Of a DNA stretch of 64,000 bases, positions 25,450 through 34,887 are shown one piece after another (within the stretch, counting starts at the first letter, position 1; the number at the start of each line of letters is the position of its first letter). The DNA lies in NCBI GenBank assembly GCA_049515555.1, contig JBEKTY010000001.1:68155-132154 (forward strand). Reading direction: 5' to 3'. The stretch comes from JBEKTY01 sp049515555. GTDB lineage: Bacteria > Planctomycetota > Planctomycetia > Pirellulales > Thermoguttaceae. A model generated the notes under the pieces. It was not told where the DNA came from and ran no database searches. It was given only the letters and a program-made list of their open reading frames with translations. A program made the translations under genes and the position numbers.

Positions 25450-26136
25450 ATGAAACAGCCGGGCGGGCAACCGATGGTGCGGGAATTGTGCCGGGGCTTG
25501 GCAATGACTACGAAGGGATTGATCCTCGATCTGCGATTCAACGGTGGGGGCTCCGAGCCGCTGGGCTGCCAGATTGCCGGACGGCTGCTGGACCGCCGCC
25601 GCGTGTACAGCCTCTCGCAGTACCGCAACGGCCCCAGGCACACCGACCTTGGCCCGAAGAGCGAACGAGCCGGCGGGCCGGCCGGCCCGTGGCATTACGT
25701 GGGGCCAGTGGTCGTGCTCCAGGGCCAAAAGACGATGAGTTCGGCGGAGTCGTTCGCGCTGGCGCTCGCCCAGTGCCCCCAGGCAACGACCGTGGGCGAC
25801 CGCACGGCCGGATCCAGCGGGAACCCGCGGCGTGCGCACGCGGGCGCTGGAATTGCCGTTAACCTGCCGCGCTGGATCGACATGGAACCGCAAGGCAATC
25901 CGATCGATTCGGTGGGGGTGTCTCCTCGGGTGAAAATCGACGCCAAGCCGGAGGATCTCAGCGATAACAATGACCCTGTGTTGGCGGCAGCGTTGGAGAA
26001 CTTACGGAGCCGCGTGAAAGACGATGGCCCGCCGCCGGGCGGCGTTCTACAACATCGGTCCGGCGCCCCATTGCCCAGGGATCGCCCAAGGCTAACTTCA
26101 GTATCTCCGGCCCCAGACGCCACCGAAGAGCAGTAG
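25450..26136 (+). pseudogene. 5'-truncated S41 (C-terminal-processing-type) serine protease
   Basis: The frame encodes KGLILDLRFNGGG, the hallmark strand of S41 peptidases, then VVVLQGQKTMSSAESFALAL with the catalytic Ser in the SSAE motif, and TTVGDRTAGSSGNPRR, continuing to IDSVGVSPRVKIDA and a DPVLAAALENLR tail. The signal peptide, N-terminal helical part and PDZ domain of the family are missing, and no ribosome site is seen. It lies between the two copies of a direct repeat, and is the main content of the 1.15-kb gap between 25.13 and 26.28 kb. Confidence 0.7.
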
Positions 26137-26162
26137 CGCTGGCCACCACTCTCGATGTCGCT

Positions 26163-26280
26163 GGCCCCACGTCGCCATCTAATAGTAATAGACGTTGGCC
26201 GGGCGAAGAATGCGGCGATTATTCCCGGGACTATCGCGGAATCTGACTTTTCTCCGAAATCAGCGGAGGTCACTGCTTCG
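26163..26280. repeat. about 118-bp direct repeat, copy 2
   Basis: Second copy of the segment at 25159-25276, same orientation, with scattered substitutions. Here no sigma gene follows; the repeat instead borders the end of a coiled-coil gene fragment, so it may mark a lost sigma gene or a duplication end point. Confidence 0.7.
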
Positions 26281-26771
26281 GGGCGTCTGTGCGATTGGAT
26301 GCTGTGGAGCCGTAGTTCCAGCAGTTCCCGGTTGAGGGCCGGCAATTCGACTTCGGTGATCCTGTTATGCTCGTCGAGCATGTCACGGGCCTTTCTCAGC
26401 TCGGACAGCTTTAACCCAAGAACCTTATACCGGGAAACATCCATTGTCACCGTCACCTCGATGTGGAGTTCGTGCGCCTGCTGCGCCAATCGACCCGCCT
26501 CGGCAGTGGCCTGCGATTTTGCCAGGTCCTCCTTGCGCAGCTCGGCGCGAATCTCCGCTTCGGCCAAATCGGCCTCCGTCTGTTGCACGTCGGATTTCGG
26601 GATCGCAGACTTCGTCTCGTGCAGTTCCTGGGCTCGATTCAAGGCGGCTTTGCGCACGGCGATAATCTTCTCGAGATGCTGCAGAACGGCGTCCGATTTA
26701 GTTGGCTTTCCCGTCTCGGCGGCCGCCCTTGCCAGCATCGCCTCAATAGCCCTTTCACGTTGTTCCTTCAT
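26280..26771 (-). pseudogene. coiled-coil fragment of an ECF-partner/receptor-type protein
   Basis: About 164 codons with clear heptad character: MKEQRERAIEAMLARAAAET, LQHLEKIIAVRKAALNRAQE, QQTEADLAEAEIRAELRKED, LSELRKARDMLDEHNRITEV. The EKIIAVRK...Q-x-EADLAEAEIR pattern resembles a helical segment common in planctomycete membrane receptor proteins. No signal peptide or helix precedes it, and the frame runs into the direct repeat and antisense of the S41 relic. Probably a gene remnant; a short cytoplasmic protein is possible. Confidence 0.45.
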
Positions 26772-26902
26772 CCTATGCCGAAAATGCGGCAGAAGAAATC
26801 GTATCGAGCGCAGAGGAGGACTCGGCGGCGAAGAAATCGCCCCGTGGACAAGATGGCGTAAGGGGTGTTCTGGCAACGGGTTACAGCCGTTCTCGCGGCG
26901 CG

Positions 26903-28231
26903 TTAGATCCCCCCAATAATCTCCCATCGATCCGGCTGTCCGTACAGTGGTCGCGCCAACGGCGAGAATGGCCTGACGGCTTTCTTGCCTTCGAGCTCAC
27001 ACTCCACCTTAACCGGCACTTGAAGCGATCCGGTGTAGGCGTGCGGAGCAGGCTTGCCGATTTCGACAATGCGGAGGAACTTGTAGCGTCCAAAGCTTTC
27101 CTTCATCTTTTCCGCAGGCATGCCCGACAAGATCATCCCGACCTTCTTGTAGTCTTCCGCAATGAGAGCCTCGAAGAATTCTCTAACTACCTTCGTCGCT
27201 ATCTCGTTGTCGGTGAGATTGCCTTTCGCAAGGCCGATCTCTTCATGGATTTGGTCGATCTTGATCACGTCTTTGGGCAACTCCGGTTGGAATACCCTCG
27301 GATCGATCTCCTTGTTGTAGTCGAGGTACTCGCGCTGCTCGATTTGCTCCCACCGGTCGCCATGGCGGCGGTAGGTAGTCACCCGTTCCACAAGCTTGGT
27401 CTTGGGGTCTACCTCGTACACCTCCCGGCGATCAGGCGTAGCTTTGGATGTTACTGTCAGCATGACAAGCTCGCCCTCCTTGGCAGGCTCCTTCGTTACT
27501 ACTTGCGTTTTGCCGGCATGTTGCTCTGCCTGAAGTTCCTCAAACGCTAACTTCGGGTCAAAAAGGGCTCGCATCTTCATCAAACCCTTGAGGGCATCCT
27601 TGTCTCTGACGATCAGAAAGGTGTTCTTTTTCTTGAACCACACCTCGCCCTTCTCTCCCGAAAGGATAACGACCTTCGGGCCATCGTCGGGGCTTAACAG
27701 ATCCATCCGCGCTTGCAGTGGGCTGCCGTCCGGCTTCAGTTGTACCCAGGCTTCGCCCAGTTCCGCCGCAGGGGTGACCTTGGCGTGGTAGCTGGTGATG
27801 TGATTGTTGGCTTGCACGGTTTGTTCCAGGGCATATGCGCGAGCCGAGAACGAGAACATGGATACGTAGAGGATCACGCTGGCTGCCGAGGCCATCGCCA
27901 GCGCCGCCGCAACGCTCAACCGTTTATGTGCGAGAATCATATTCTTCACCCTTTCAAGGAAATGGTTGTGGGACACGTCGACACGAACTCTCGATGGGTG
28001 CTGTTGCTGTCTAAGCACCGCTTGCTCGACCGGCCCAAGGCTGCGCGCAAGCGCCTCGAAACCCGATCGGACCTCGTTCTCCTCTTCCATCAAAGCATCA
28101 TAATCCGCGCGGCACCTGCTACAAGCGTCCATGTGCCCTTGCAACTCCCGGGCGGCGGGCGGATCCAACTCTCCGATGACGAGGGCCACGATGTCTTCGA
28201 ACCGGTCTTTGCACTCTCGTGGAAGTGTCAT
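26903..28231 (-). CDS. zinc-finger anti-sigma membrane protein with LolA-like periplasmic domain
   Basis: 442 aa. The cytoplasmic head has the ZAS motif H33-x3-C37-x2-C40 (HMDACSRC) after VALVIGELDPPAARELQG. A helix at 106-128 (LSVAAALAMASAASVILYVS) is followed by a periplasmic region with an outer-membrane-lipoprotein-sorting-like start (ALEQTVQANNHITSYHAKVT, ARMDLLSPDDGPKVVILSGE, EVYEVDPKTKLVERVTTYRR) and a C-terminal domain (KVVREFFEALIAEDYKKVGM). The family binds and silences its cognate ECF sigma factor until a signal is received. Start overlaps the upstream sigma stop (ATGA). This is the clearest classical anti-sigma factor of the island. Confidence 0.88.
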   Translation of the reverse strand: MTLPRECKDRFEDIVALVIGELDPPAARELQGHMDACSRCRADYDALMEEENEVRSGFEALARSLGPVEQAVLRQQQHPSRVRVDVSHNHFLERVKNMILAHKRLSVAAALAMASAASVILYVSMFSFSARAYALEQTVQANNHITSYHAKVTPAAELGEAWVQLKPDGSPLQARMDLLSPDDGPKVVILSGEKGEVWFKKKNTFLIVRDKDALKGLMKMRALFDPKLAFEELQAEQHAGKTQVVTKEPAKEGELVMLTVTSKATPDRREVYEVDPKTKLVERVTTYRRHGDRWEQIEQREYLDYNKEIDPRVFQPELPKDVIKIDQIHEEIGLAKGNLTDNEIATKVVREFFEALIAEDYKKVGMILSGMPAEKMKESFGRYKFLRIVEIGKPAPHAYTGSLQVPVKVECELEGKKAVRPFSPLARPLYGQPDRWEIIGGI

Positions 28232-28743
28232 GGTCGTTCCTCCCGCAAGAGATCGTGCAGCATGGCCCTGGCACGCACCAGGCGTTGCCTGACCGCCGCT
28301 TCCGTGGCGCCCAGGGAAGCCGCCACGCCCGAACAGTCGCGCCCATCCAGGTAGTAAAGGGCGATGGTTTCACGGTAGCGCTGCGGAAGTCTTTGCACGG
28401 CCTCGTGCAGGCGCTCCCACGGCACACTGCCGCTGGCAGGCGAAATCTGCGGCTCCGCCCGGAGCGGCTCGGCCCGTTTCCGCCGGCGGTGGAAGTCGAT
28501 GCACTGGCGGCGGGCGGCCTGCAACAGCCAGGCACGGGCTCGGCCGGGCTCGCGCAGGCTTGACATCTTGGCAATCGCTTTCAGGAAAACGGCTTGCACG
28601 AGGTCTTCGGCGTCGTGATAGTTCCGGGTATTGGCCAGGCAGACGGCGAATACCGCCGGGGCGTGAAGGCGGAACAGAGCGTCAGGCGTCGCCGTATCGC
28701 GATCATCCGCTGCCGGTTCAGCCCCGGGCCTGTTTGGATCCAC
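28228..28743 (-). CDS. ECF RNA polymerase sigma factor
   Basis: 171 aa from a GTG. Region 2: LFRLHAPAVFAVCLANTRNY, HDAEDLVQAVFLKAIAKMSS, ARAWLLQAARRQCIDFHRRR; region 4: VQRLPQRYRETIALYYLDGR then DCSGVAASLGATEAAVRQRL. The GTG at 28743 is chosen because GGAGGAAG ends three bases before it; the longer frame reaches 28836. Coupled by an ATGA overlap to the zinc-finger anti-sigma gene. The 245 bases further upstream hold no convincing gene. Confidence 0.9.
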   Translation of the reverse strand: MDPNRPGAEPAADDRDTATPDALFRLHAPAVFAVCLANTRNYHDAEDLVQAVFLKAIAKMSSLREPGRARAWLLQAARRQCIDFHRRRKRAEPLRAEPQISPASGSVPWERLHEAVQRLPQRYRETIALYYLDGRDCSGVAASLGATEAAVRQRLVRARAMLHDLLREERP

Positions 28744-28988
28744 CTGCTTCCTCCAAGAACAAGACGCAACGAGGCCCCGCAATGTGACATCTCGTGCGTC
28801 TTCGGCGTAGATTATGGAGCGACTTGTTGGCCGCAATTCATTATGCTGCCGGGAATTGCGGCCGCAAGCCGGACTGCCACCGAGAGCGTGACCGTTTACG
28901 AAGTCAGAACCGGAAAAGAGACTCCTATCGATTTTTGGTGTCCCGAGAAGTGTAAATCAGTGGGAGTCCCCATTTCCGGCCCGACCTA

Positions 28989-30794
28989 TCAGGGCTGCGG
29001 GGCCGGTTGGGCCTTGTGTCGCATGGCAGCGGCGTAATTGCCCACAGCCTCGACCACCGCCGCGGGCACGACCAACTCGATCTGCAACTGGCCGGCCGAC
29101 ACCTCGGCCGCCAACCCGATCGGCTGCGTGGCGGGGAACGGGGGGATCTGCGGCAGGGCAACTGCCACTGGCACAACAAAAGCGATCACGCGACTGGCGA
29201 GGCTAACGCACCCCTGCGGGCTGATGCAGGCCACGAGTTGTGCGCCGCTGGGGAGCAAGGCCAGCGTCTTGGCCACTTCGGGCTCCGCGGCAATGCCGCT
29301 CGCTGGCTGCTCGATCACCCGAAGGCCCTGCAGCAGCCGCTCGCGACTGGTGTTGGCCATGATGATCGTATGCTGATCGGCGACAGCGAGATAGGTGGTC
29401 ATCTTGCCGCCGTGGCCAATCAACTTGCCCATCAGTTCCGCGGTGTCCGGCATACCCGGGGTCTTGATCCGCGGCATGGTGGTCTTCACTTCCAGGCCCG
29501 GCTTGCCTTCCACAACAATCTTCTGCACCTCGGTCGGAGCAAGGACCGTGTCTTTCGCGCCACGGATAATCTTGTTGGCTTCCACTATGCTCGCTTCATG
29601 CTCGGCCAAGTATCGCGCGGCATCGTCCACGCGGAAGCGGGCCGTTGTGTTGTCGTATAACCCGCTCTCCGGCTTCCCCACGCCCAGGATCATCGCGGCT
29701 TCGCGCAATTGCCTGGAGGAACGGAGGGTCACGGCAGCGAACTTGTCAACCTCTTCCTTGGTGAGTCCATAGAGTTGCGAGTTCTGTCTCATCATGTCGA
29801 GGGAGAACTCGGTTGCGGCCTGCATGAAATCGGCCGGCAACACGACGCCGCTGGTGACCACGACGGGCTCGGCGGGCAGGCCGGCGAGGAGATTTCCAGT
29901 GGCCGGCTGGATGCGGGCCGACCATTGGGCCGCCGCTTGCCCGGGCGTGAAACGGAGTTGGCTGCGGATGCGGATCTCGCCCTCCTTGCCAAGCTGGGCC
30001 GCGACGGTCAAGACCTGCACTTCTCTTTCCGCCGCTTGTAGGATCTTGCCATAGACATCGAAGCCCGCCGTGGCGCGTTTTGCCTGCTCACCCGTCATGC
30101 TCATGGCGACCTTGTTGCACTGATCCAGTTGCTTCCTGGCCATGCCGGAGAAAAGCTTGACGCCGCGGGCGGTCGTGATCGCCACTGCGTCGTTTTCGGT
30201 CAGCCACGGCTCCCACTGGGCCAGTTCCGCGGCGATGCTGCCTTTGGCGTCCAGCACTTTCTCCAAGGCCGTGCGATGCCGCGGTTCGGCGAAGACCGCA
30301 TAGGCCCCGCGCTTGCCCATCAGGGCCTCACGTCCTGGCACCCAAGGCCGCATCGGCACCGACAGCCGCGGGCCGGGTTTGCCCTCGCGCTCCCGAAACC
30401 GGACCTCGACGATCTTCTCCGCCGGCTTATCGGGCCGGAGGCGTTCGAGGACCCGTTGATAATCGCTGACGGGCAGGAGGAGAACAACTGCCGGCTGCGC
30501 GGCCTCGCCTTCGCCGGGCATGACGACAAGGATCGCGCTGCCGCGGGAATCGAAGGCATTCCCGATGCCGGCGCCGGCCTGCAACTGCTCCAGCAAAGGC
30601 GGGATGGGAGCCTTCAGCAAGCGGCCGAGGTTCTGCATCTTCGCATCAAGCTGATCCAAGCGTTGCAGGACCACCACCTGCAGGACGTCGTCGGGAATAA
30701 CCTGAAACACGCTGTCGGCGGCTTGGGCCGAGATCGTCATCAACACCGCCAGCACTGTGGCCGGCACCATGGCAGCGAAATGGCTTCTAATCAT
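28989..30794 (-). CDS. conserved secreted protein, function unknown
   Basis: 601 aa starting MIRSHFAAMVPATVLAVLMT with a signal peptide ending near SAQAADSV. The mature part has segments such as VFQVIPDDVLQVVVLQRLDQ, SAILVVMPGEGEAAQPAVVL and VPGREALMGKRGAYAVFAEP, repeated as a later half with ARFRVDDAARYLAEHEASIV. No catalytic motif is evident. AAAAGGGG lies upstream of the ATG. It sits between the zinc-finger anti-sigma unit and the zinc-ribbon kinase, same strand; a functional link is not shown. I do not recognise a named family. Confidence 0.75.
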   Translation of the reverse strand: MIRSHFAAMVPATVLAVLMTISAQAADSVFQVIPDDVLQVVVLQRLDQLDAKMQNLGRLLKAPIPPLLEQLQAGAGIGNAFDSRGSAILVVMPGEGEAAQPAVVLLLPVSDYQRVLERLRPDKPAEKIVEVRFREREGKPGPRLSVPMRPWVPGREALMGKRGAYAVFAEPRHRTALEKVLDAKGSIAAELAQWEPWLTENDAVAITTARGVKLFSGMARKQLDQCNKVAMSMTGEQAKRATAGFDVYGKILQAAEREVQVLTVAAQLGKEGEIRIRSQLRFTPGQAAAQWSARIQPATGNLLAGLPAEPVVVTSGVVLPADFMQAATEFSLDMMRQNSQLYGLTKEEVDKFAAVTLRSSRQLREAAMILGVGKPESGLYDNTTARFRVDDAARYLAEHEASIVEANKIIRGAKDTVLAPTEVQKIVVEGKPGLEVKTTMPRIKTPGMPDTAELMGKLIGHGGKMTTYLAVADQHTIIMANTSRERLLQGLRVIEQPASGIAAEPEVAKTLALLPSGAQLVACISPQGCVSLASRVIAFVVPVAVALPQIPPFPATQPIGLAAEVSAGQLQIELVVPAAVVEAVGNYAAAMRHKAQPAPQP

Positions 30795-30905
30795 GGATTG
30801 TCCCCTTTTCACGAGGGTCCTTGCTTTTGTCGCAGTCACCTGGACCCCGCCACGATGGCGCGACGAACTTACGTTTCGTTCTTTGTTTCCTCGGTCTTAT
30901 TCTGA

Positions 30906-33900
30906 CTATCGCGGCACGGGCCAGGTTCCGGCGAAGTGGTCCGGCAGGCCGCGCTTCGGCAAAGCCACGGAGAGAACCGTCAGCCCGCAATATAGCCCAC
31001 AATACAGCCGGAACAGCAAAGCATGAGACGCTACGGGGTCGCGCTCGCCGGAACAGAGCATGAGACCCAAGAAGAGTGCCAGCCATAAGGGGCTCCATGC
31101 GGCAAGTCCCCGCCAAAACACGCGCAGGCGGGAGGCCGGCCGGCCATCCTGCCGGACGAAAGTCATGCCCGCCATGCGCAATACCAACCCGCCGCGAAAC
31201 AGCAGTGCGGCGATCAATGCCGGAATGCAGACATAGGCCGTCAGCATCGCCATCACGATGAAGAGCGGACGCGGACGCGAGGCTTCCTCGAACGTGCGGA
31301 GGTGCGGTTCCAAAGCGGCATCGGCGTCGGCGATTTCTGCCTTCGTCGGCGAGGGATGCTCGGCAATGCTCTGCTCGGCAAACCGCCGCGCATCTCCGCA
31401 GATCAACGATGACGCAATCGGGTCGTTCCAAGAGTCGTTGTTGGCGATGGTCGCGCCGTAATGGCTGGCAATGAAGATGGCGAGCTGGCGGTCGGTGAAG
31501 GTCTTCTTCTCGTGCCCGGCCCTGTTCGCTCCGCCCTTTTCCACGGCCCAGTAATGCCGCGCCTGCAACAAATGGGAGAGTTCCATGATGCCGGGGTGGC
31601 TCTGTTGGAGCATGGTCAGGCTGAAGGACATAAGAACACTCGTCAGCACGGGAAAGGCCATACACCCTGCGACAAGAGCGGCACGCCGCAACCGTGAGAC
31701 CGCGGCTACGCGCCGCAGAAGCGGCTGGATCGCGCCGGCGACGGCATCCGCGGAGGAAAGCTGGGGCAGGTTCTTCAGATAATTGCGGGCGTGCAGCGGC
31801 AAGGGAACGGCCGGCTCGCCGGCGGTTCTCGCGACGGCGTCCGCCCGGCCTTCCAACGCGGCAACGGCGACTTCGCCGAGAAAGCGTTGTGTCCGTCCCG
31901 TTTCCGGCCGGGAAAGGGAGTCGGGGGTGATGGCGGCTTGATGAAGACTGGCCGTTGCAAGGCCCGGGGCGGGAAAGTCGAGCAGCTTGGCCCGGCCGTC
32001 GCCGGTGATCCACACGCGATCCAGCGCCAGCACCGGCGGCAGCGTGCCGTCCTTTTCCGCCGCGCTGAGTTCTCTGGCCAGATCATGGAGCCAGAACCGC
32101 ACCTGGCTCCAGGGCTGGCGGTGCTGGACCAGGCCCACGAGCGGCTGTCCGCTCACGCCTTCGAAGGCATCCCAGTTCTCCTCCGGCGAGCGCCGCCCCG
32201 TGAGCCAGCGCAAGCGGCCCACACGGCCGATATTCCGCAAGGGCGCGGCGACGGGCGGAGTGCCGGGCGGCACCGTGCGGATCCACACCTTGCGCAACAG
32301 GCGGAGGTCATAGCCCAATAGCCACTGCCCGCCGGCGCTTGCCTCCCATGTCTCCAACACGTGGTACGGCCCGACCGCGGGCTTAGCCTCAACGGCCGGC
32401 GGCGGCATTTCGGCGGCCGAAGGCACGAGCCGCGATTGGAGTGCCGCCCGGGAAATCACGCGCGTCTTGGTAACCAGATCCTGCACGGCGGCAAAGCCGT
32501 TCCGCCGGCGGGCCGTCGAGAACAGCAACGCCAGCACGAGATAAGACGAAAACCCGATCAATACCTGAATTGCCATCGAACTCTTCATGACCGCCATTGG
32601 ATTACCGCCGGAAGCGATCCAGGACGGCAACGCCGGCAACGCAACATACAGCAAGGCCCGCAACAAGGCCCGCGGGAAGCCGGGCGGATTCTTGTCCGGC
32701 CTGACGACGCGGAGGCCGCAGAGGGCCTTGCCAACGGAAGCGCCCCAAATGCCCTCGAACACCGCGTAATAGAGAAGGGCTGCGCACAGACCCCCAAGCA
32801 TCCAGAGCCACCACTGGTTCGGCGAACCCTCATGGGCAAGCGCAAAGTAACCCATCGGGCTTCCAAACCACAGCCACATGGCCGCCGCGCCGACGAAAGC
32901 GATGGCAAAATGGTCCAGCGCGCCGGCAAGGAAGCGAAGGCTCAGGGTCGCCGGCGTGGGCGCGGCCGAGCCATAGGGGGCCAGCGCCTGGCGGAGATCG
33001 TCGTAGCTCTTGAAGCGATCCCCCGGCTGTTTGGCCAGGCAACGCTGGATCACGCCCGAGAGGCCCTTGGGGATTTCTTTTCGGAAGGTGCGCGGCAACG
33101 GCACCGGCTTTTCCAGCACATTGGCGGTGAGCTGCACAATGTTGTGTCCCTCGAACGGCACGCGGCCGGTGAGCAGATAGAAGAGCGTCCCGCCGACCGA
33201 GTACATGTCCGCACGAGCGCTCAGCTCCTCGCCGCGAAGTTGTTCCGGCGCGCAAAACGCCGGGGTCCCCACCATCGTGCCGGCCGCCGTGAGGTTGCTT
33301 TCGGCTCGCGCCGCCGTGGAAATGGAGAGGCCGAAGTCGCCGATCTTGATTGTGCCGTCGGTGTCCTCGAAGCAGTTGCCCGGCTTGATGTCACGGTGCA
33401 AGATGCCGATCGCGTGCGCCGCTTCCAGGCCGGCGATGATTTGCAGGATGGCGTCGACGGCGGCGGGCACTGGCATCGGGCCGTGGTCTTTCACCCGCTG
33501 CTGCAGCGTGCCGCCGGAGACGAGTTCCATGGCGATGGTCGGCGTGCCGTCGATTTCCTCGGTGCCGTAAACGTAAACGCTGTTCGGATGGTTGATCGAG
33601 GCAGCCAGTCGTCCCTCGCGCAAGAATCGGGCGCGGTCTTGAGGCGAGTCAAACTGCCGACCTAGCACCTTCAGTGCCACCCGCCGACCCGTGTCCTGCT
33701 CCTCGGCCTCGTAGACCACGCCCATGCCGCCCCGGCCCAGTAGGCGGAGGATGTGATACGGGCCGAACCGCTCGCCGGCCTCCGGCAAGGCGCGCCGGCG
33801 TCCGGCTCCCCCGGCGGCAGTAACGGTCGCGTCCGGGTCTGTTTGGCTGCCCAGGCCGGCTTGCAGCAGGCAGCGGGGGCACAGACCACGCACCGCGTCG

Positions 33901-33950
33901 TCTGCCAGTTCCGCTCCGCATTCCGCGCAGGTGTTGCGTGGTTCGTCCAT
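30906..33950 (-). CDS. zinc-ribbon Ser/Thr kinase with RDD membrane domains and a second, degenerate kinase domain
   Basis: 1014 aa. Residues 8-27 form a zinc ribbon (CAECGAEL...LCPRCL). Kinase 1 (about 64-330) is complete: GRGGMGVVYEA, VALKVL, HRDIKPGN, IGDFGL, GTPAFCAPEQ. An RDD-type membrane domain follows (LRFLAGALDHFAIAFVGAAA, GASVGKALCGLRVVRPDKNP). Residues about 520-690 look like a second kinase fold (GPYHVLETWEASAGGQWLLG, ALDRVWITGDGRAKLLDFPA) without the HRD Asp and with DFP in place of DFG, so probably a pseudokinase. More helices end in an RDD-like region (LRMAGMTFVRQDGRPASRLR). GGGAG precedes the ATG. The upstream ECF gene is 75 bases away. Confidence 0.88.
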   Translation of the reverse strand: MDEPRNTCAECGAELADDAVRGLCPRCLLQAGLGSQTDPDATVTAAGGAGRRRALPEAGERFGPYHILRLLGRGGMGVVYEAEEQDTGRRVALKVLGRQFDSPQDRARFLREGRLAASINHPNSVYVYGTEEIDGTPTIAMELVSGGTLQQRVKDHGPMPVPAAVDAILQIIAGLEAAHAIGILHRDIKPGNCFEDTDGTIKIGDFGLSISTAARAESNLTAAGTMVGTPAFCAPEQLRGEELSARADMYSVGGTLFYLLTGRVPFEGHNIVQLTANVLEKPVPLPRTFRKEIPKGLSGVIQRCLAKQPGDRFKSYDDLRQALAPYGSAAPTPATLSLRFLAGALDHFAIAFVGAAAMWLWFGSPMGYFALAHEGSPNQWWLWMLGGLCAALLYYAVFEGIWGASVGKALCGLRVVRPDKNPPGFPRALLRALLYVALPALPSWIASGGNPMAVMKSSMAIQVLIGFSSYLVLALLFSTARRRNGFAAVQDLVTKTRVISRAALQSRLVPSAAEMPPPAVEAKPAVGPYHVLETWEASAGGQWLLGYDLRLLRKVWIRTVPPGTPPVAAPLRNIGRVGRLRWLTGRRSPEENWDAFEGVSGQPLVGLVQHRQPWSQVRFWLHDLARELSAAEKDGTLPPVLALDRVWITGDGRAKLLDFPAPGLATASLHQAAITPDSLSRPETGRTQRFLGEVAVAALEGRADAVARTAGEPAVPLPLHARNYLKNLPQLSSADAVAGAIQPLLRRVAAVSRLRRAALVAGCMAFPVLTSVLMSFSLTMLQQSHPGIMELSHLLQARHYWAVEKGGANRAGHEKKTFTDRQLAIFIASHYGATIANNDSWNDPIASSLICGDARRFAEQSIAEHPSPTKAEIADADAALEPHLRTFEEASRPRPLFIVMAMLTAYVCIPALIAALLFRGGLVLRMAGMTFVRQDGRPASRLRVFWRGLAAWSPLWLALFLGLMLCSGERDPVASHALLFRLYCGLYCGLTVLSVALPKRGLPDHFAGTWPVPR

Positions 33951-34025
33951 AGGCTCCCTCGCACAAGGTTTCGTCCCAATCTTTACAGACAGAAACCGAC
34001 GCGAAGGTTACAGCGATTTGCTGTT

Positions 34026-34772
34026 TTATTTTCCCAGCGCAGAAAACAATTGACGGATCTCGTCGTCAATCTCCGCCGGGGCAGCCACGGTTTGCGCGAT
34101 TTCATCCCGGAGCACCCCCCGATAGCGTCGGCGCAGGCGATGGACAGCCACCCTGACCGCCCCTTCGGTCATGCCCAGCCTGGCCGCCAGATCGGCGTAA
34201 GGCAGCGCGTGGCTGTCGCCCGTCAGGCAGTCCTGCAACTGCTCGAGAATCGCCCGTTTGCCCGTCGTTTCATACTCTTCGCTCAATCGCGTCAACACCT
34301 GGTCGAGCAGGGTCAAGGCCCAGCGTCGCTCAAAGAGTCTTTCGGGAGTGGCATTGTCTTGCGGTTCCCGGCGGTAACGGTCCTCGGCTCCGAGGGTGTC
34401 CAGCGGAACCAACGTGCGCCCGCCGCCGCGCTTCAGGGTCTTGGCGCGGGCCCACTCCTTGGACAAGAAGTGCTTCATGGCCGCCAGGAGAAACGAGCGG
34501 AACTTGCCCTTCGAGCGGTCTACGTCGCCAAGATAGTCCTTCTCCAGGAGCCGCGTGAAGAATTCCTGCGTCAGATCCTGGGCATCGTGCGGCCCGTGAC
34601 CGTGCCGGCGGATGAAGGCGTAGAGCGGATACCAATAGACCTGGCAAAGCTGGGCAAGCGCCTCCCGGCCGTGGGCATCCTCGCTGCCGGCCGCCGCCAG
34701 CACGAGACTCCAATGGGTTGTCGTAAACCGGCCGCCGCCAGCGGAAGAAGGATCTTGCGCGTCGTTGGCCAT
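34026..34772 (-). CDS. ECF-type RNA polymerase sigma factor, kinase-linked
   Basis: 248 aa, longer than most ECFs. It starts MANDAQDPSSAGGGRFTTTH-W, then CQVYWYPLYAFIRRHGHGPH and DAQDLTQEFFTRLLEKDYLG, with FRSFLLAAMKHFLSKEWARA in region 2; region 4 has TGDSHALPYADLAARLGMTE followed by GAVRVAVHRLRRRYRGVLRD. This subgroup typically sits upstream of kinases beginning with a zinc ribbon, as here (family knowledge). AGGAGGCGCC precedes the ATG. No separate anti-sigma gene is present, so the kinase is the likely regulator (inference). Confidence 0.92.
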   Translation of the reverse strand: MANDAQDPSSAGGGRFTTTHWSLVLAAAGSEDAHGREALAQLCQVYWYPLYAFIRRHGHGPHDAQDLTQEFFTRLLEKDYLGDVDRSKGKFRSFLLAAMKHFLSKEWARAKTLKRGGGRTLVPLDTLGAEDRYRREPQDNATPERLFERRWALTLLDQVLTRLSEEYETTGKRAILEQLQDCLTGDSHALPYADLAARLGMTEGAVRVAVHRLRRRYRGVLRDEIAQTVAAPAEIDDEIRQLFSALGK

Positions 34773-34887
34773 GGCGCCTCCTCGAAGGGAGAGCGGAGAA
34801 CGTCGGTTTTCGGAAACCCCCTAGAACTCTGGCTCCGCAGGATTACCCTCAACATAGCGGGGGTCCGCAGGGTGTCAAGAGAAGCGG

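Noticed and set aside
26776..26861. Small very basic peptide on the plus strand (MPKMRQKKSYRAQRRTRRRR)
   Set aside because: No ribosome site, and it lies between a relic and an anti-sigma gene; it resembles ribosomal-protein-like composition only by chance.
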